DNA of 64,000 nucleotides from JAWWPG01 sp038254365 (GCA_038254365.1 JBBSGI010000005.1:1-64000), one strand, 5' to 3'. Numbered from the stretch's first letter, positions 51,965 to 62,060 are shown. Notes: generated by a model from the letters alone, not told the origin. Made by a program: numbers and translations.

Positions 51965-54227
51965 CCTCTCTCCTCCGCTCCGGCCCCGCCCGAGCGGCTC
52001 CCACTCGCGCTATCTGTGCTGAGTCGGGCGGATCCGGGAGAGGACCGGGGACGTGCCGGAACCAGACGGTGGCGATCGGCGGCAGCGAGACGGTCACGGA
52101 GTGATCGCGGCCGTGCCATGGCTCACGGAGCGCGTCGACCCCGCCGAAGTTGCCTAGCCCCGAGCCGTAGTAGGTGGCCGCGTCGGTGTTGATCACCTCC
52201 GCCCACCGCCCGCCGGCCGGCACCCCGAGCCGGTACCCATGGTGGGGCACGGCCGCGAAGTTCGAGACGCAGGCGAGGAACGAGCCTGCCCCGTCGCTGC
52301 GCACGAAGCTCAGCACGTTGTTGGTCGCGTCGTTGGCGTCGATCCAGCTGAACCCGGCGTTGTCCTGGTCGAGCCGCCACAAGGCGGCAGTGTCGACATA
52401 GGTCATGTTGAGGTCACGGACCAGCGAGTGCACCCCGCGATGCTCGATGTGCTCGAGCAGCCACCAGTCGAGCTCGCGGCTCTCCGCCCACTCCGACTCC
52501 TGAGCGAACTCCGATCCCATGAAGATCAGCTGTTTGCCGGGGTGGGCCCACAGGTAGGCGAGGTACGCCCGTAAGGAGGCCAGCTGACGCCACCGGTCGC
52601 CCGGCATCTTGCGCAGCAGGGACCCCTTTCCGTGCACCACCTCGTCGTGCGAGATCGGCAGCACGTAGTTCTCCGCGTAGGCGTACATCATCGCGAACGT
52701 CATCTGGTGGTGGTGGTACTGACGGTGAATGGGGTCATGGGCGAGGTAGCCCAGCGTGTCGTGCATCCAGCCCATGTTCCACTTGAAGCCGAACCCGAGA
52801 CCGCCGAGATGCGTCGCCCGGGTGACGCCGGGCCAGGCCGTCGACTCCTCGGCGATCGTGGTGATGCCGGGCACCCGCTTGTACGCGGTGGCGTTGACCT
52901 CCTGCAGAAACGCCACCGCCTCGAGGTTCTCGCGCCCCCCGTAGACGTTCGGCGTCCACTCCCCGGCGTTGCGGGAGTAGTCGAGGTAGAGCATGGAGGC
53001 GACGCCGTCGACGCGCAGGCCGTCTGCGTGGAACTCCTCCAGCCAGTACAGCGCGTTCGCCACCAGAAAGTTGCGCACCTCCCGGCGTCCGAAGTTGAAG
53101 ATGTACGAGCCCCATTCGGGATGCCACCCGCGCTGCGGGTCGGGGTCCTCGTACAACGCCGTGCCGTCGAAGTCGACCAGGGCAAAGCCGTCGGTCGCGA
53201 AATGGCCGGGGACCCAGTCGAGGATCACCCCGATGCCGGCCTGGTGCATCCGGTCGACGAAGTAGCGGAAGTCGTCGGGGGTGCCGAACCGGGACGTCGG
53301 GGCGAAGAACGACGTGACGTGGTAGCCCCACGAGCCGCCGAAGGGATGCTCCATCACCGGCATCAGCTCGACGTGGGTGAAGCCCAGGTCGGCGACGTAG
53401 GCGACCAGCTCCTCGGCGAGCTCCCGATAGCTTCTGCCCTTGCGCCAGGACGCGAGGTGCACCTCGTAGATGCTCATCGGCGCCTCGACAGGCGTCCGGG
53501 CCGCCCGGCGCTCCAGCCAGTCGGCGTCGCCCCATTGGTAGCTGGAGGCGAACACGACCGAAGCCCGCTCGGGCGGCACCTGGGTGTGCTGGGCCATCGG
53601 GTCGGCCTTCTGCCGCCAGACGCCGTCCGCGCCGCACACCTCGTACTTGTACATCGTGCCGCTGCCGACCGCGGGGACGAACAGCTCCCAGACCCCCGAC
53701 TGGCCGAGCATCCGCATGGGGTGAGCGCGACCGTCCCAGAAGTTGAAGTCCGCGGTCACCCGTACCCCTTGGGCGTTCGGTGCCCAGACGGCGAAGGAGG
53801 TGCCGACCACCGCGCCCGGTGGCGACTCGTAGCGGTGGACGTGAGCGCCGAGGACCTGCCACAGCTGCTCATGACGGCCCTCGTTGATCAGGTGCTGGTC
53901 GAGCTGGCGGACGGTGGGCAGGTAGCGGTAGGGGTCGTCGACGGTGGCCGGAGCCGAGTCGTCGTACTCCACCTCGAGCCGGTAATCGGCGACCTCGGCC
54001 TCCGGAAGCACCCCGACCCAGATGCCGTGCAGCTCGTGCTCCATCGGCACCGCCGTGCCGCTCCAGCTCACCGACACCCGCCGGGCCATTGGCCGGAGGG
54101 TGCGCACCGTGACCGAGCCGGCGTACGGATGTGGTCCGAGGATGTCGTGCGGGCTGTGATGCGTGCCCGCGACCAGGCGGTCCAGCTGGTCGCGGGCGAC
54201 CGGCTGTGCGGCCAACTCCGTTGTCAT
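51948..54227 (-). CDS. glgB: 1,4-alpha-glucan branching enzyme
   Basis: GH13 enzyme that adds alpha-1,6 branches to alpha-glucan made by GlgE. The 759-residue protein has two N-terminal carbohydrate-binding modules, then the GH13 barrel with YEVHLASWRKG, GLRVDGVASMLYLDYSR (nucleophile Asp), TIAEESTAWPGVT (acid Glu) and LPISHDEVVHGKGSL. It is the last gene of the operon, 1 bp after the mak stop. Its 3' end overlaps a broken methyltransferase gene on the plus strand. Confidence 0.96.
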   Translation of the reverse strand: MTTELAAQPVARDQLDRLVAGTHHSPHDILGPHPYAGSVTVRTLRPMARRVSVSWSGTAVPMEHELHGIWVGVLPEAEVADYRLEVEYDDSAPATVDDPYRYLPTVRQLDQHLINEGRHEQLWQVLGAHVHRYESPPGAVVGTSFAVWAPNAQGVRVTADFNFWDGRAHPMRMLGQSGVWELFVPAVGSGTMYKYEVCGADGVWRQKADPMAQHTQVPPERASVVFASSYQWGDADWLERRAARTPVEAPMSIYEVHLASWRKGRSYRELAEELVAYVADLGFTHVELMPVMEHPFGGSWGYHVTSFFAPTSRFGTPDDFRYFVDRMHQAGIGVILDWVPGHFATDGFALVDFDGTALYEDPDPQRGWHPEWGSYIFNFGRREVRNFLVANALYWLEEFHADGLRVDGVASMLYLDYSRNAGEWTPNVYGGRENLEAVAFLQEVNATAYKRVPGITTIAEESTAWPGVTRATHLGGLGFGFKWNMGWMHDTLGYLAHDPIHRQYHHHQMTFAMMYAYAENYVLPISHDEVVHGKGSLLRKMPGDRWRQLASLRAYLAYLWAHPGKQLIFMGSEFAQESEWAESRELDWWLLEHIEHRGVHSLVRDLNMTYVDTAALWRLDQDNAGFSWIDANDATNNVLSFVRSDGAGSFLACVSNFAAVPHHGYRLGVPAGGRWAEVINTDAATYYGSGLGNFGGVDALREPWHGRDHSVTVSLPPIATVWFRHVPGPLPDPPDSAQIARVGAARAGPERRREVSGGR

Positions 54228-54228
54228 G

Positions 54229-55668
54229 TCACTCCTCGGCTGTGATCCTGGCGACGGCGTGCAGCGGGATCGACACCCAGCTCGGGCGGTTACGGGTCTC
54301 GTACACCGCCTCGTAGACGGCCTTGTCCGCCTCGAACGCGGCGAGCAGGTCGGAGTACGGCGAGAGGTCAGGCTCGGAGACCGCGGAGTACCCGGCGAGG
54401 AACGACTCGCGGTTGCGGACCGTCCACTCTTGCGCGCGGTAGGCCAGCTGGGGGTTGACCCCGAACCTTTGCAGGGTGACCCCGGCCGCATAGTCGAACG
54501 ACCGCAGCATGCCGGCGACGTCCCGCAGCGGCGACGTCAGGCTGGTGCGTTCGGCCAAGCTCTTGGCCGGCTCGCCCTCGAAGTCGATGAGCTTCCAGCC
54601 CTTCACGGTGCGCAGGGTCTGTCCCAGGTGGAGGTCGCCGTGCACCCGCTGGGTCGGCATCGGCTCACCCGGCATGCGCAGCCGGTCGAAGCGTGCGCTC
54701 AGGCCGGCCCGCAGGTCGACCAGCCCGGGTACGGCGTCGACTGCCTCGTCCAGCCGAGCCTGCATCGCGTCGGCCAGGGAGTTGCCGTCGGGCTCGGTGC
54801 CCGTGGGGAACAGCCGAGCCAGCTCCTGGTGCACGGCCGCCACCGCCACGCCCAGACGTTCGGCCTCGGCCGCGAAGTCTCCCCCCACCTCGTCGGGATG
54901 CAGGTCCTCCTCGTCGAGCAGGTCCCGCACGCTGGCCAGCGCGATGCCCCAGCCGTCGGTCGCGGTGCGCAGGAAGACCTGCAGCATGCCCAGGTCGCCC
55001 AGCCGAGACGGCCCGCCGTCGCGACCGGGCCAGCGACCGCGGACCCATCCCAGCAGTGGTGCCACGTTCTCGAAGCCGGCGCGGGTCAGTGCCTCGTGGA
55101 TCTCGATATCGGGGTTGTCGCCCTCGCTGACCCGCCGGAACAGCTTCAGGATGGCGTCGTCGCCGTACACGATCGACGTGTTGGACTGCTCCGCCGACAT
55201 GACCGCGCCCAGTGGCGCCTGGTCGGGGAACGCTGTCCCCTCGACGACGTGGAACTCCAGGTCGGACTCCACCGCCCCAGGCTCACCGTGGTGCGCGGTG
55301 CGGAAGCCGTCGAAGAGCGCCGCCATGGTCTCGCGCACGTATACCGCGTCGTAGGCGATCACCTCCCCGAGCTCGGGATGGTCGACCGGACCGATCAGGG
55401 CGTGCTCGTGGATGGGGTCGGCGTGGGACAGGTACGCCACCGGAATCTGGTACAGCTGGGAGCTGCCGTCATCGAACTCGACGGTTACGAGCTCGATGCG
55501 TGACGGGGGTCGGTCGGAGGAGCCGGAGGGGCCCTCGAACCAGGGCATTGCGTGCACGTGCGGGACGGTGAACCGTCGACCCTTGCCCGCGAACCAGCGG
55601 CGTCGCGGCAGGTAGTCGCCGAGCAGCTCGCGATAGGCGGCCGACTGCTCGGGACGGGCGTCGCTCAC
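54229..55668 (-). CDS. mak: Maltokinase
   Basis: ATP-dependent kinase making maltose 1-phosphate, the GlgE donor (also called Pep2). The 479-residue sequence has the N-terminal cap (RRRWFAGKGR), the ATP-binding lysine region AILKLFRRVSEG, the catalytic loop VHGDLHLGQTL and the DFG-like IDFEGEPAKS. The GTG overlaps the treS stop as GTGA; in many actinobacteria treS and mak are fused or interacting, and the overlap here suggests a tight stoichiometry. Confidence 0.95.
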   Translation of the reverse strand: MSDARPEQSAAYRELLGDYLPRRRWFAGKGRRFTVPHVHAMPWFEGPSGSSDRPPSRIELVTVEFDDGSSQLYQIPVAYLSHADPIHEHALIGPVDHPELGEVIAYDAVYVRETMAALFDGFRTAHHGEPGAVESDLEFHVVEGTAFPDQAPLGAVMSAEQSNTSIVYGDDAILKLFRRVSEGDNPDIEIHEALTRAGFENVAPLLGWVRGRWPGRDGGPSRLGDLGMLQVFLRTATDGWGIALASVRDLLDEEDLHPDEVGGDFAAEAERLGVAVAAVHQELARLFPTGTEPDGNSLADAMQARLDEAVDAVPGLVDLRAGLSARFDRLRMPGEPMPTQRVHGDLHLGQTLRTVKGWKLIDFEGEPAKSLAERTSLTSPLRDVAGMLRSFDYAAGVTLQRFGVNPQLAYRAQEWTVRNRESFLAGYSAVSEPDLSPYSDLLAAFEADKAVYEAVYETRNRPSWVSIPLHAVARITAEE

Positions 55669-57329
55669 CGCGGGTTCACCTCACCGGCGCGGGAGATCAA
55701 GAACCAGTAGAAGCCATGCCCGGACAGGGTGAGCAGGTACGGGAGCTCGCCGACCTGAGGGAACCGGACGTGACCGAGAAGCTCCACCAGCTCCGCGCCC
55801 TCCCAGCGTCGCAGGTCCAGCTCCACCGGCTGGGGGAAGCGGGACAGGTTGTTGACGCACAGCACGGTGTCGTCGCCAATGTCCCGGCTGAACGAGAAGA
55901 CGCTCGGGTTGCTGCCCCCGAGGTCGGTGAAAGCCCCCAGACCGAAGGCCGGGTGGCGGCGCCGGGCGTGGATCATCCGGCGGGTCCAGTGCAGCAGGGA
56001 TGACGTGTTCTCGATCTGCGACTCGACGTTGACCGACTGGTAGCCGAAGACCGGGTCCATGATTGCCGGTAGCGCCAGTCGGCCCGGGGTGACGTTCGAG
56101 AAGCCGCCGTTGCGGTCCGGCGTCCACTGCATCGGCGTGCGGACCCCGTCCCGGTCGCCGAGCCAGATGTTGTCCCCCATCCCGATCTCGTCGCCGTAGT
56201 AGAGCACCGGTGAACCGGGCAGCGACAGCAAGAGCGCGGTGAACAGCTCCATCGTGTTGACGTCATTGTCCAGCAGGGGAGCCAGCCGTCTCCGGATCCC
56301 GATGTTCGCCTTCATCCGGGGGTCCTTGGCGTACTCGGACCACATGTAGTCGCGGTCCTCGTCGGTGACCATCTCGAGGGTGAGCTCGTCGTGGTTACGC
56401 AAGAAGATGCCCCACTGGCAGCTGTCGGGGATCGGCGGCGTCTCTTCGAGGATCTCGGAGATCGGGTAGCGCGACTCCCGACGGACCGCCATGAACAAGC
56501 GGGGCATCACCGGGAAGTGGAAGCACATGTGGCACTCGTCGCCGCCGGACTCGAAGCTGCCGAAGTAGTCGACGACGTCGGCCGGCCACTGGTTCGCCTC
56601 GGCGAGCAGCACCCGGTCGGGATACTCGGTGTCGACGGTCTTGCGCACCATTCTCAGGAACTCGTGTGACTCCGGCAGGTTCTCGCCATTGGTTCCCGGC
56701 CGCTCATAAAGGTACGGCACCGCGTCGAGGCGGAAACCGTCGATGCCGATCTCGAGCCAGAACCGCAGCCCGTCGAGCATCGCCTCGTGCACCGCGGGGT
56801 TGTCGTAGTTGAGGTCCGGCTGGTGGCTGTAGAACCGGTGCCAGAAGTACTGCTGGCGCACCGGGTCCCATGTCCAGTTGGATGGCTCGCTGTCGACGAA
56901 GATCACCCGCGCGTCGGAGTACATGTCGTCGGTGTCGGACCAGACGTAGAAGTCGCCGTAGGGTCCCTCCGGGTCGGACCTGGACTGCTGGAACCACTCG
57001 TGCTGGTCGCTCGTGTGGTTCATCACGAAGTCGACGATGACCCGGATGCCCCGCTCGTGGGCCGCGTCGACCAGCGCCTGGAAGTCGTCCAGGGTCCCGA
57101 CCTCGGGAAGGAGGTTGGTGTAGTCGCTGACGTCGTAGCCGCCGTCGCGGAGCGGCGACGCGTAGAACGGCGGAATCCACAGGCAGTCGACACCGAGCCA
57201 CTCGAGGTAGTCGAGCTTCTCGCGTAGCCCGCGGAAGTCGCCGACACCGTCGCCGTTGGAGTCCTTGAAGGACCGCACCAGCACCTCGTAGAAGACCGCC
57301 CGCTTGAACCAGAGTGGATCGTCGCTCAC
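55665..57329 (-). CDS. treS: Trehalose synthase/amylase TreS
   Basis: GH13 enzyme that interconverts trehalose and maltose. The 554-residue protein starts SDDPLWFKRAVFYEVLVRSF and shows the nucleophile in GFRLDAVPYLYE, the acid/base in VLLAEANQWPAD and the transition-state Asp in RNHDELTLEM. The GTG at 57329 overlaps the glgE stop (GTGA); a longer upstream reading would run into glgE. It supplies maltose to Mak. Confidence 0.95.
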   Translation of the reverse strand: MSDDPLWFKRAVFYEVLVRSFKDSNGDGVGDFRGLREKLDYLEWLGVDCLWIPPFYASPLRDGGYDVSDYTNLLPEVGTLDDFQALVDAAHERGIRVIVDFVMNHTSDQHEWFQQSRSDPEGPYGDFYVWSDTDDMYSDARVIFVDSEPSNWTWDPVRQQYFWHRFYSHQPDLNYDNPAVHEAMLDGLRFWLEIGIDGFRLDAVPYLYERPGTNGENLPESHEFLRMVRKTVDTEYPDRVLLAEANQWPADVVDYFGSFESGGDECHMCFHFPVMPRLFMAVRRESRYPISEILEETPPIPDSCQWGIFLRNHDELTLEMVTDEDRDYMWSEYAKDPRMKANIGIRRRLAPLLDNDVNTMELFTALLLSLPGSPVLYYGDEIGMGDNIWLGDRDGVRTPMQWTPDRNGGFSNVTPGRLALPAIMDPVFGYQSVNVESQIENTSSLLHWTRRMIHARRRHPAFGLGAFTDLGGSNPSVFSFSRDIGDDTVLCVNNLSRFPQPVELDLRRWEGAELVELLGHVRFPQVGELPYLLTLSGHGFYWFLISRAGEVNPR

Positions 57330-59311
57330 GATGGAGCCCTCCGGATCGACAGCACGTGGGCGGGACTCGCCGGGTCCAGCCGCACGTAGTTGCGCGCTCC
57401 CCACCGCCAGGACTGGCCGCTGAGCTCGTCGTCGACGATGAACGTGTCGTACCACTCGAGACCGAGGGCCGGCATCTCGAGATCCACCATGGTCTCCCGG
57501 GTGCCGTGCGGGTCGAGGTTGACGACGACGATCACCACGTCGTCGGAGTGGTCGCCGTCACCACGTTTGCTGAAGCACAGCACCGCATCGTCGGCGGTGG
57601 GGTGGACGGTCACGTTACGCAGCCGCTGCAGCGCGACGTGGCGGCGGCGGATGTCATTGAGCCGGGTGATGTACGGCGCCAAGGTGCGCTGCTCCGCCGA
57701 GGCGCGAGCCCAGTCGCGGGGCCGCAGCTGGAACTTCTCCGAGTCGAGGTACTCCTCGGAACCGGGCCGGACCGCTACGTGCTCGTACAGTTCGAACCCG
57801 GCGTAGACGCCCCAGGTCGGCGCGCCCGTCGCGGCCAGGACGGCGCGGACGGCGAACGCCGCCGGACCGCCGTACTGGAGGTACTCGGAGAGGATGTCCG
57901 GAGTGTTGACGAAGAGGTTGGGTCGCATGACGTCACTGCGGTCGTGCGAGAGCTCCTCGAGGTAGGTCTGGAGCTCCTCCTTGGTGTTACGCCAGGTGAA
58001 GTACGTGTAGGACTGGTGGAAGCCGACCATGGCCAGCGCTCGCATCATCCCCGGCCGGGTAAACGCCTCCGAGAGGAACAGCACGTCGGGGTCGCTGGCG
58101 CGGATCTTGGCGAGCAGCCACTCCCAGAACATGACCGGCTTGGTGTGGGGGTTGTCGACCCGGAAGATCCGCACTCCGTGGTCCATCCAGTAGCGGACGA
58201 CGCGAAGCACCTCCTGGGACAGGCCGGCGTAGTCGTTGTCGAAGTTCAGCGGGTAGATGTCCTGGTACTTCTTCGGTGGGTTCTCGGCGTAGGCGATGGT
58301 CCCGTCGGCGCGGGTGGTGAACCACTCCGGATGGGTGGCGACCCAGGGATGATCCGGGGCGCACTGGAGCGCAAGGTCGAGCGCCACTTCCAGCCCGAGC
58401 TCTCGGGCCCGCGCGACGAACGCGTCGAAGTCGTCGATGGTGCCGAGGGCGGGGTGGAGCGCGTCATGGCCGCCGAGCCTGGACCCGATCGCCCACGGCG
58501 AACCGGGGTCGTCCGGTCCCGGGGTCAAGGTGTTGTTGCGGCCCTTGCGGTTGACCTCGCCGATCGGGTGGACCGGTGGCAGGTAGACGACGTCGAAGCC
58601 CATGTCCGCGACGGCGTCGAGGCGACCGGCGGCGCTGGCCAGACTGCCTGAGTGCCAGGTCCCAGTCGCTTCGTCATACGTCGCCCCCTCCGATCGGGGG
58701 AACAGCTCGTACCAGGAGCCGACGAGGGCTCTTTCCCGGTCGACGTACAGCGGAAACGGTTCGGTGGCGCCCAGCATGTCTCGCAGGGGATAGTCGTCGA
58801 GCGCGCCGGTGACCTCGCGGGAAGTGAGGGCGGCCAGCCGCTGGGGGACGGGGGTGACTGGGTTGGATCCGACCGCGGCGGCGGCCTCCAGGCAGCGTCG
58901 TGCGGGCGACTTGGCCGGAGTGGCCGCGGCCGCGCGTTGCAGGACCAGGACACCCTCGGCCAGCATCAGCTCGACGTCGATCTCGGCCTCGATCTTGATC
59001 TCGGCTGCATGCCGCCAGGAGGCGTAGGGGTCCGACCAGGACTCGATCCGGAATGTCCAGGACCCGGGCCTGTCCGGGGTGACCCATGCGGAGTACCGGT
59101 CCGGGTGGTCGGGCCCGATGGCGTCGAGCCGGGTCAACGGCCTGGACCGGGCTCGGGGACCCGTGAGCACCACGCCGGCCCCGAGCGCGTCGTGGCCCTC
59201 ACGGAAGACGGTCGCCGCGATCTCCAGAGACTCACCGACAACCGCCTTGACGGGGTAGCGACCCAGCTCCACGACCGGGCTCACCTCGGTGATGGGTATG
59301 CGTTCGACCAT
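57326..59311 (-). CDS. glgE: Alpha-1,4-glucan:maltose-1-phosphate maltosyltransferase
   Basis: GH13_3 enzyme that elongates alpha-glucan with maltose 1-phosphate. The 661-residue sequence has an N-terminal beta-sandwich, a helical insert, then the catalytic domain with nucleophile D386 (FRVDNPHTKP), acid/base E415 (FLSEAFTRPG) and D472 (VNTPDIL). The spacing equals that of S. coelicolor GlgE (394, 423, 480). It heads the four-gene operon glgE-treS-mak-glgB. A -10-like TAAGTT lies 7 nt before the ATG. Confidence 0.97.
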   Translation of the reverse strand: MVERIPITEVSPVVELGRYPVKAVVGESLEIAATVFREGHDALGAGVVLTGPRARSRPLTRLDAIGPDHPDRYSAWVTPDRPGSWTFRIESWSDPYASWRHAAEIKIEAEIDVELMLAEGVLVLQRAAAATPAKSPARRCLEAAAAVGSNPVTPVPQRLAALTSREVTGALDDYPLRDMLGATEPFPLYVDRERALVGSWYELFPRSEGATYDEATGTWHSGSLASAAGRLDAVADMGFDVVYLPPVHPIGEVNRKGRNNTLTPGPDDPGSPWAIGSRLGGHDALHPALGTIDDFDAFVARARELGLEVALDLALQCAPDHPWVATHPEWFTTRADGTIAYAENPPKKYQDIYPLNFDNDYAGLSQEVLRVVRYWMDHGVRIFRVDNPHTKPVMFWEWLLAKIRASDPDVLFLSEAFTRPGMMRALAMVGFHQSYTYFTWRNTKEELQTYLEELSHDRSDVMRPNLFVNTPDILSEYLQYGGPAAFAVRAVLAATGAPTWGVYAGFELYEHVAVRPGSEEYLDSEKFQLRPRDWARASAEQRTLAPYITRLNDIRRRHVALQRLRNVTVHPTADDAVLCFSKRGDGDHSDDVVIVVVNLDPHGTRETMVDLEMPALGLEWYDTFIVDDELSGQSWRWGARNYVRLDPASPAHVLSIRRAPS

Positions 59312-59318
59312 TGCGCAG

Positions 59319-59324
59319 AACTTA
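59319..59324 (-). promoter_or_regulatory. -10-like hexamer 7 nt before glgE
   Basis: TAAGTT on the minus strand is separated from the glgE ATG by 7 nt. It indicates a leaderless transcript for the whole operon. No -35 is clear. Confidence 0.5.
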
Positions 59325-59363
59325 CCGGCGGAGCAGTAGGCATGCACATTCGCCCTGTCCCCC

Positions 59364-59422
59364 GAATCGCGGGAAAGTCGCTGCCGGCGCGGCCGGCCTG
59401 GCCAGCCACTTTCCCGCAATTG
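59364..59422. repeat. 59-bp palindromic element, copy 2
   Basis: Left arm GAATCGCGGGAAAGTCGCTG (59364-59383) and right arm CAGCCACTTTCCCGCAATTG (59403-59422), with a 19-nt GC-rich loop. Arm and loop lengths are identical to copy 1 at 21487-21545, and the arms match it at almost every base. Here it lies between the start regions of divergent glgE and glgP, so it could affect either promoter. Confidence 0.85.
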
Positions 59423-59455
59423 CCAGTGGACTCGCACCCGCGGGCCCAGCGCGAC

Positions 59456-59461
59456 TACGGT
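59456..59461 (+). promoter_or_regulatory. -10-like hexamer 7 nt before glgP
   Basis: TACGGT ends 7 nt before the GTG at 59469. It again fits leaderless transcription. No convincing -35 is seen. Confidence 0.45.
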
Positions 59462-59468
59462 TTTCCCC

Positions 59469-62060
59469 GTGCGTGCCATCAGACGATTCACCGTGCGACC
59501 CGTCCTGCCCGCGTCGCTGCGTCCGCTCGAGGAGCTGGCCACCAATCTGCGGTGGTCGTGGCACCCCGAGACCCAGGACCTCTTCGAGTCGGTCGACCAG
59601 CGGGCCTGGGAGTCCAGTGGGCACGACCCGATCCGGTTCCTCGGGGCGATCGCGCCGGAGCGCCTGAGGACACTCGGACGGGACAAGCGCTTCATCAAGC
59701 GACTCGAGCTGGCCCACGCCGATCTGGAGGAGTACGTCACCGGGGCCCGGTGGTACCAGGGGCTCGGGCCGGACGCGCCTCGCCAGATCGCCTACTTCTC
59801 ACCGGAGTTCGGCCTTGCCGCCGTGCTGCCGCAGTATTCGGGGGGCCTGGGCATCCTGGCCGGAGACCACCTGAAGACCGCGAGCGACCTGGGTGTGCCG
59901 ATCATCGGCGTCGGCTTGTTCTACCGGCACGGCTACTTCCGCCAGCTGCTCTCCGGCGAGGGCTGGCAGCAGGAGCGCTACCCGATCACCGACCCCGACG
60001 AGCTGCCCCTGCGGCTGCTGCGTGAAGACGACGGCGCGCCGACCCGAGTCACCATCTCGCTCCCGGGCGGCCAGGACCTGCTCGCCCGAGTGTGGGTCGC
60101 CCAGGTCGGGCGGGTACCGCTGCTGCTCCTCGACTCCGACATCGAAGCCAACTCCGGGCCGCTGCGGGAAGTCACTGACCGCCTCTACGGCGGGGGGTCC
60201 GAGCACCGGCTGCTGCAGGAGGTGCTGCTCGGCATCGGGGGCATCCGGGCGATCCGCGCGTACTGCCGGATCTCCGGCGCGACCGCACCCGAGGTCTTCC
60301 ACACCAACGAGGGGCACGCCGGGTTCCTCGGGCTGGAGCGCATCCGGGAGTTCGTGTTCGAGCGCGATCTCGACTTCGACGAGGCTCTGGAGCAGGCCCG
60401 GGCCGGCACGGTGTTCACCACGCACACGCCGGTCCCCGCCGGTATCGACCGCTTCCCGCGCGAGCTGATCGAGGCGCAGTTCGGGCGGGACAACCCGTTC
60501 CCCGGACTGCCCGTGCGGCGCATCCTCGACCTCGGCGCGGAGAGCTACCCGGGAGGGGACTCGGCGGTGTTCAACATGGCGGTGATGGGGCTGCGGCTCG
60601 CCGGGCGGGCCAACGGCGTCAGCGCGCTGCACGGGCAGGTGTCGCGCGAGATGTTCGCCGGGCTCTGGCCCGGTTTCGACCGCTCCGACGTGCCCATCTC
60701 GTCGATCACCAACGGGGTGCATGCCCCTACCTGGGTGGCCAGCGAGCTCCTCCGGCTCGTGGAGGACGAGTCGCAGCTGCCGGAGCTCGAGGGGACCCGG
60801 GACTGGGATGCGGTCGACAAGATCCCCGGTGAGCTGCTCTGGGGCACGAAGCGCACGTTGCGGCACCGGCTGGTGATGGAGGTGCGGAACCGGCTCCGCA
60901 AGTCGTGGCGGCAGCGTGGCGCCACGCCGGCCGAGCTGGGCTGGGTCGACTCGGTACTCGACCCTGACGTGCTCACCATCGGCTTCGCGCGCCGCGTCCC
61001 GTCGTATAAGCGGCTCACCTTGATGCTGCGCGACCCCGAGCGGCTCAGGCGACTGCTCCTCGACCCCGACCAGCCGATCCAGCTGGTGATCGCGGGCAAG
61101 TCGCACCCTGCCGACGAGGGCGGCAAGAAGCTGATCCAGGAGATCGTCCGGTTCTCCGACCAGCCTGACGTGCGCCACCGGATCGTCTTCCTGCCCAACT
61201 ACGACATCGCGATGGCACAGCCCCTCTACCCGGGGTGCGACGTGTGGCTCAACAACCCGCTGCGGCCCTACGAGGCCTGCGGCACGTCGGGGATGAAGGC
61301 CGCGCTCAACGGAGGTCTCAACCTGTCGATCATGGACGGATGGTGGGACGAGTGGTACGACGGGGACAACGGCTGGGCGATCCCCTCGGCGGACGGCATC
61401 GAGGACGCGGACCGACGCGACGACGTCGAGGCGGCCGCGCTCTACGACCTGATCGAGAACGAGGTGGCGCCGCGGTTCTACGGTCTGGACGACCAAGGTC
61501 TCCCGGTGCGCTGGATCGAGATGGTGCGCCACACCCTCAAGTCCCTCGGGCCCAAGGTGCTCGCGACCCGGATGGTGCACGACTACGTCCGCGAGCTCTA
61601 CTCGCCGGCCGCGGTCATCGCCCGCCGGCTCGACGACGACGACGCCGCGGCGATCGAGCTCGCCGCCTGGAAGAAGAGGGTGCGCGAAGCCTGGCCGGAC
61701 GCCCGCATCGAGCACGTCGAGTCGAGCGGCATCACCGACTCACCCGCCCTCGGGTCCCGTCTCTGCGTCCAGGTCTACGTGCTGCTCGGCGACCTGACCC
61801 CCGACGACATCGACGTGCAGATGGTCCACGGCCGGGTCGCTGCCGACGACGAGCTACCCGATCCGACCGTGACGAGCCTGACCCACTCGCAGGGATACGA
61901 CGACGGTCGCCATCGCTACGAGACCGAGGTCGACCTCGAGGACACCGGGCCGTTCGGATACACGGTGCGCATGTGTCCGAGGCACGAGCTGCTCGCGTCC
62001 TGGACCGACCTCGGGCTGGTCGGCTGGCCCCCGGACGTCAACCTCGCGGAGGCCGACTGA
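59469..62060 (+). CDS. glgP: Alpha-glucan phosphorylase
   Basis: Pyridoxal-phosphate enzyme releasing glucose 1-phosphate from alpha-1,4-glucan. The 863-residue protein has the DUF3417 N-terminal region (ELATNLRWSWHPETQDLF), the phosphorylase core with HTNEGHAGF and FARRVPSYKR, and the PLP lysine in EACGTSGMKAALNGG. It belongs to the short GlgP group common in actinobacteria. It is divergent from glgE, so synthesis and breakdown of the polymer flank one control region. The GTG start is taken because it follows a -10-like element and matches family N-termini. Confidence 0.94.
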   Translation: MRAIRRFTVRPVLPASLRPLEELATNLRWSWHPETQDLFESVDQRAWESSGHDPIRFLGAIAPERLRTLGRDKRFIKRLELAHADLEEYVTGARWYQGLGPDAPRQIAYFSPEFGLAAVLPQYSGGLGILAGDHLKTASDLGVPIIGVGLFYRHGYFRQLLSGEGWQQERYPITDPDELPLRLLREDDGAPTRVTISLPGGQDLLARVWVAQVGRVPLLLLDSDIEANSGPLREVTDRLYGGGSEHRLLQEVLLGIGGIRAIRAYCRISGATAPEVFHTNEGHAGFLGLERIREFVFERDLDFDEALEQARAGTVFTTHTPVPAGIDRFPRELIEAQFGRDNPFPGLPVRRILDLGAESYPGGDSAVFNMAVMGLRLAGRANGVSALHGQVSREMFAGLWPGFDRSDVPISSITNGVHAPTWVASELLRLVEDESQLPELEGTRDWDAVDKIPGELLWGTKRTLRHRLVMEVRNRLRKSWRQRGATPAELGWVDSVLDPDVLTIGFARRVPSYKRLTLMLRDPERLRRLLLDPDQPIQLVIAGKSHPADEGGKKLIQEIVRFSDQPDVRHRIVFLPNYDIAMAQPLYPGCDVWLNNPLRPYEACGTSGMKAALNGGLNLSIMDGWWDEWYDGDNGWAIPSADGIEDADRRDDVEAAALYDLIENEVAPRFYGLDDQGLPVRWIEMVRHTLKSLGPKVLATRMVHDYVRELYSPAAVIARRLDDDDAAAIELAAWKKRVREAWPDARIEHVESSGITDSPALGSRLCVQVYVLLGDLTPDDIDVQMVHGRVAADDELPDPTVTSLTHSQGYDDGRHRYETEVDLEDTGPFGYTVRMCPRHELLASWTDLGLVGWPPDVNLAEAD

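Noticed and set aside
52632..54245. Long plus-strand frame opposite glgB
   Set aside because: Antisense to a branching enzyme with all GH13 motifs; no independent start signal or recognisable domain.
59799..61715. A 638-codon minus-strand frame opposite glgP
   Set aside because: Shadow frame; the plus strand carries the conserved phosphorylase with its PLP lysine motif.
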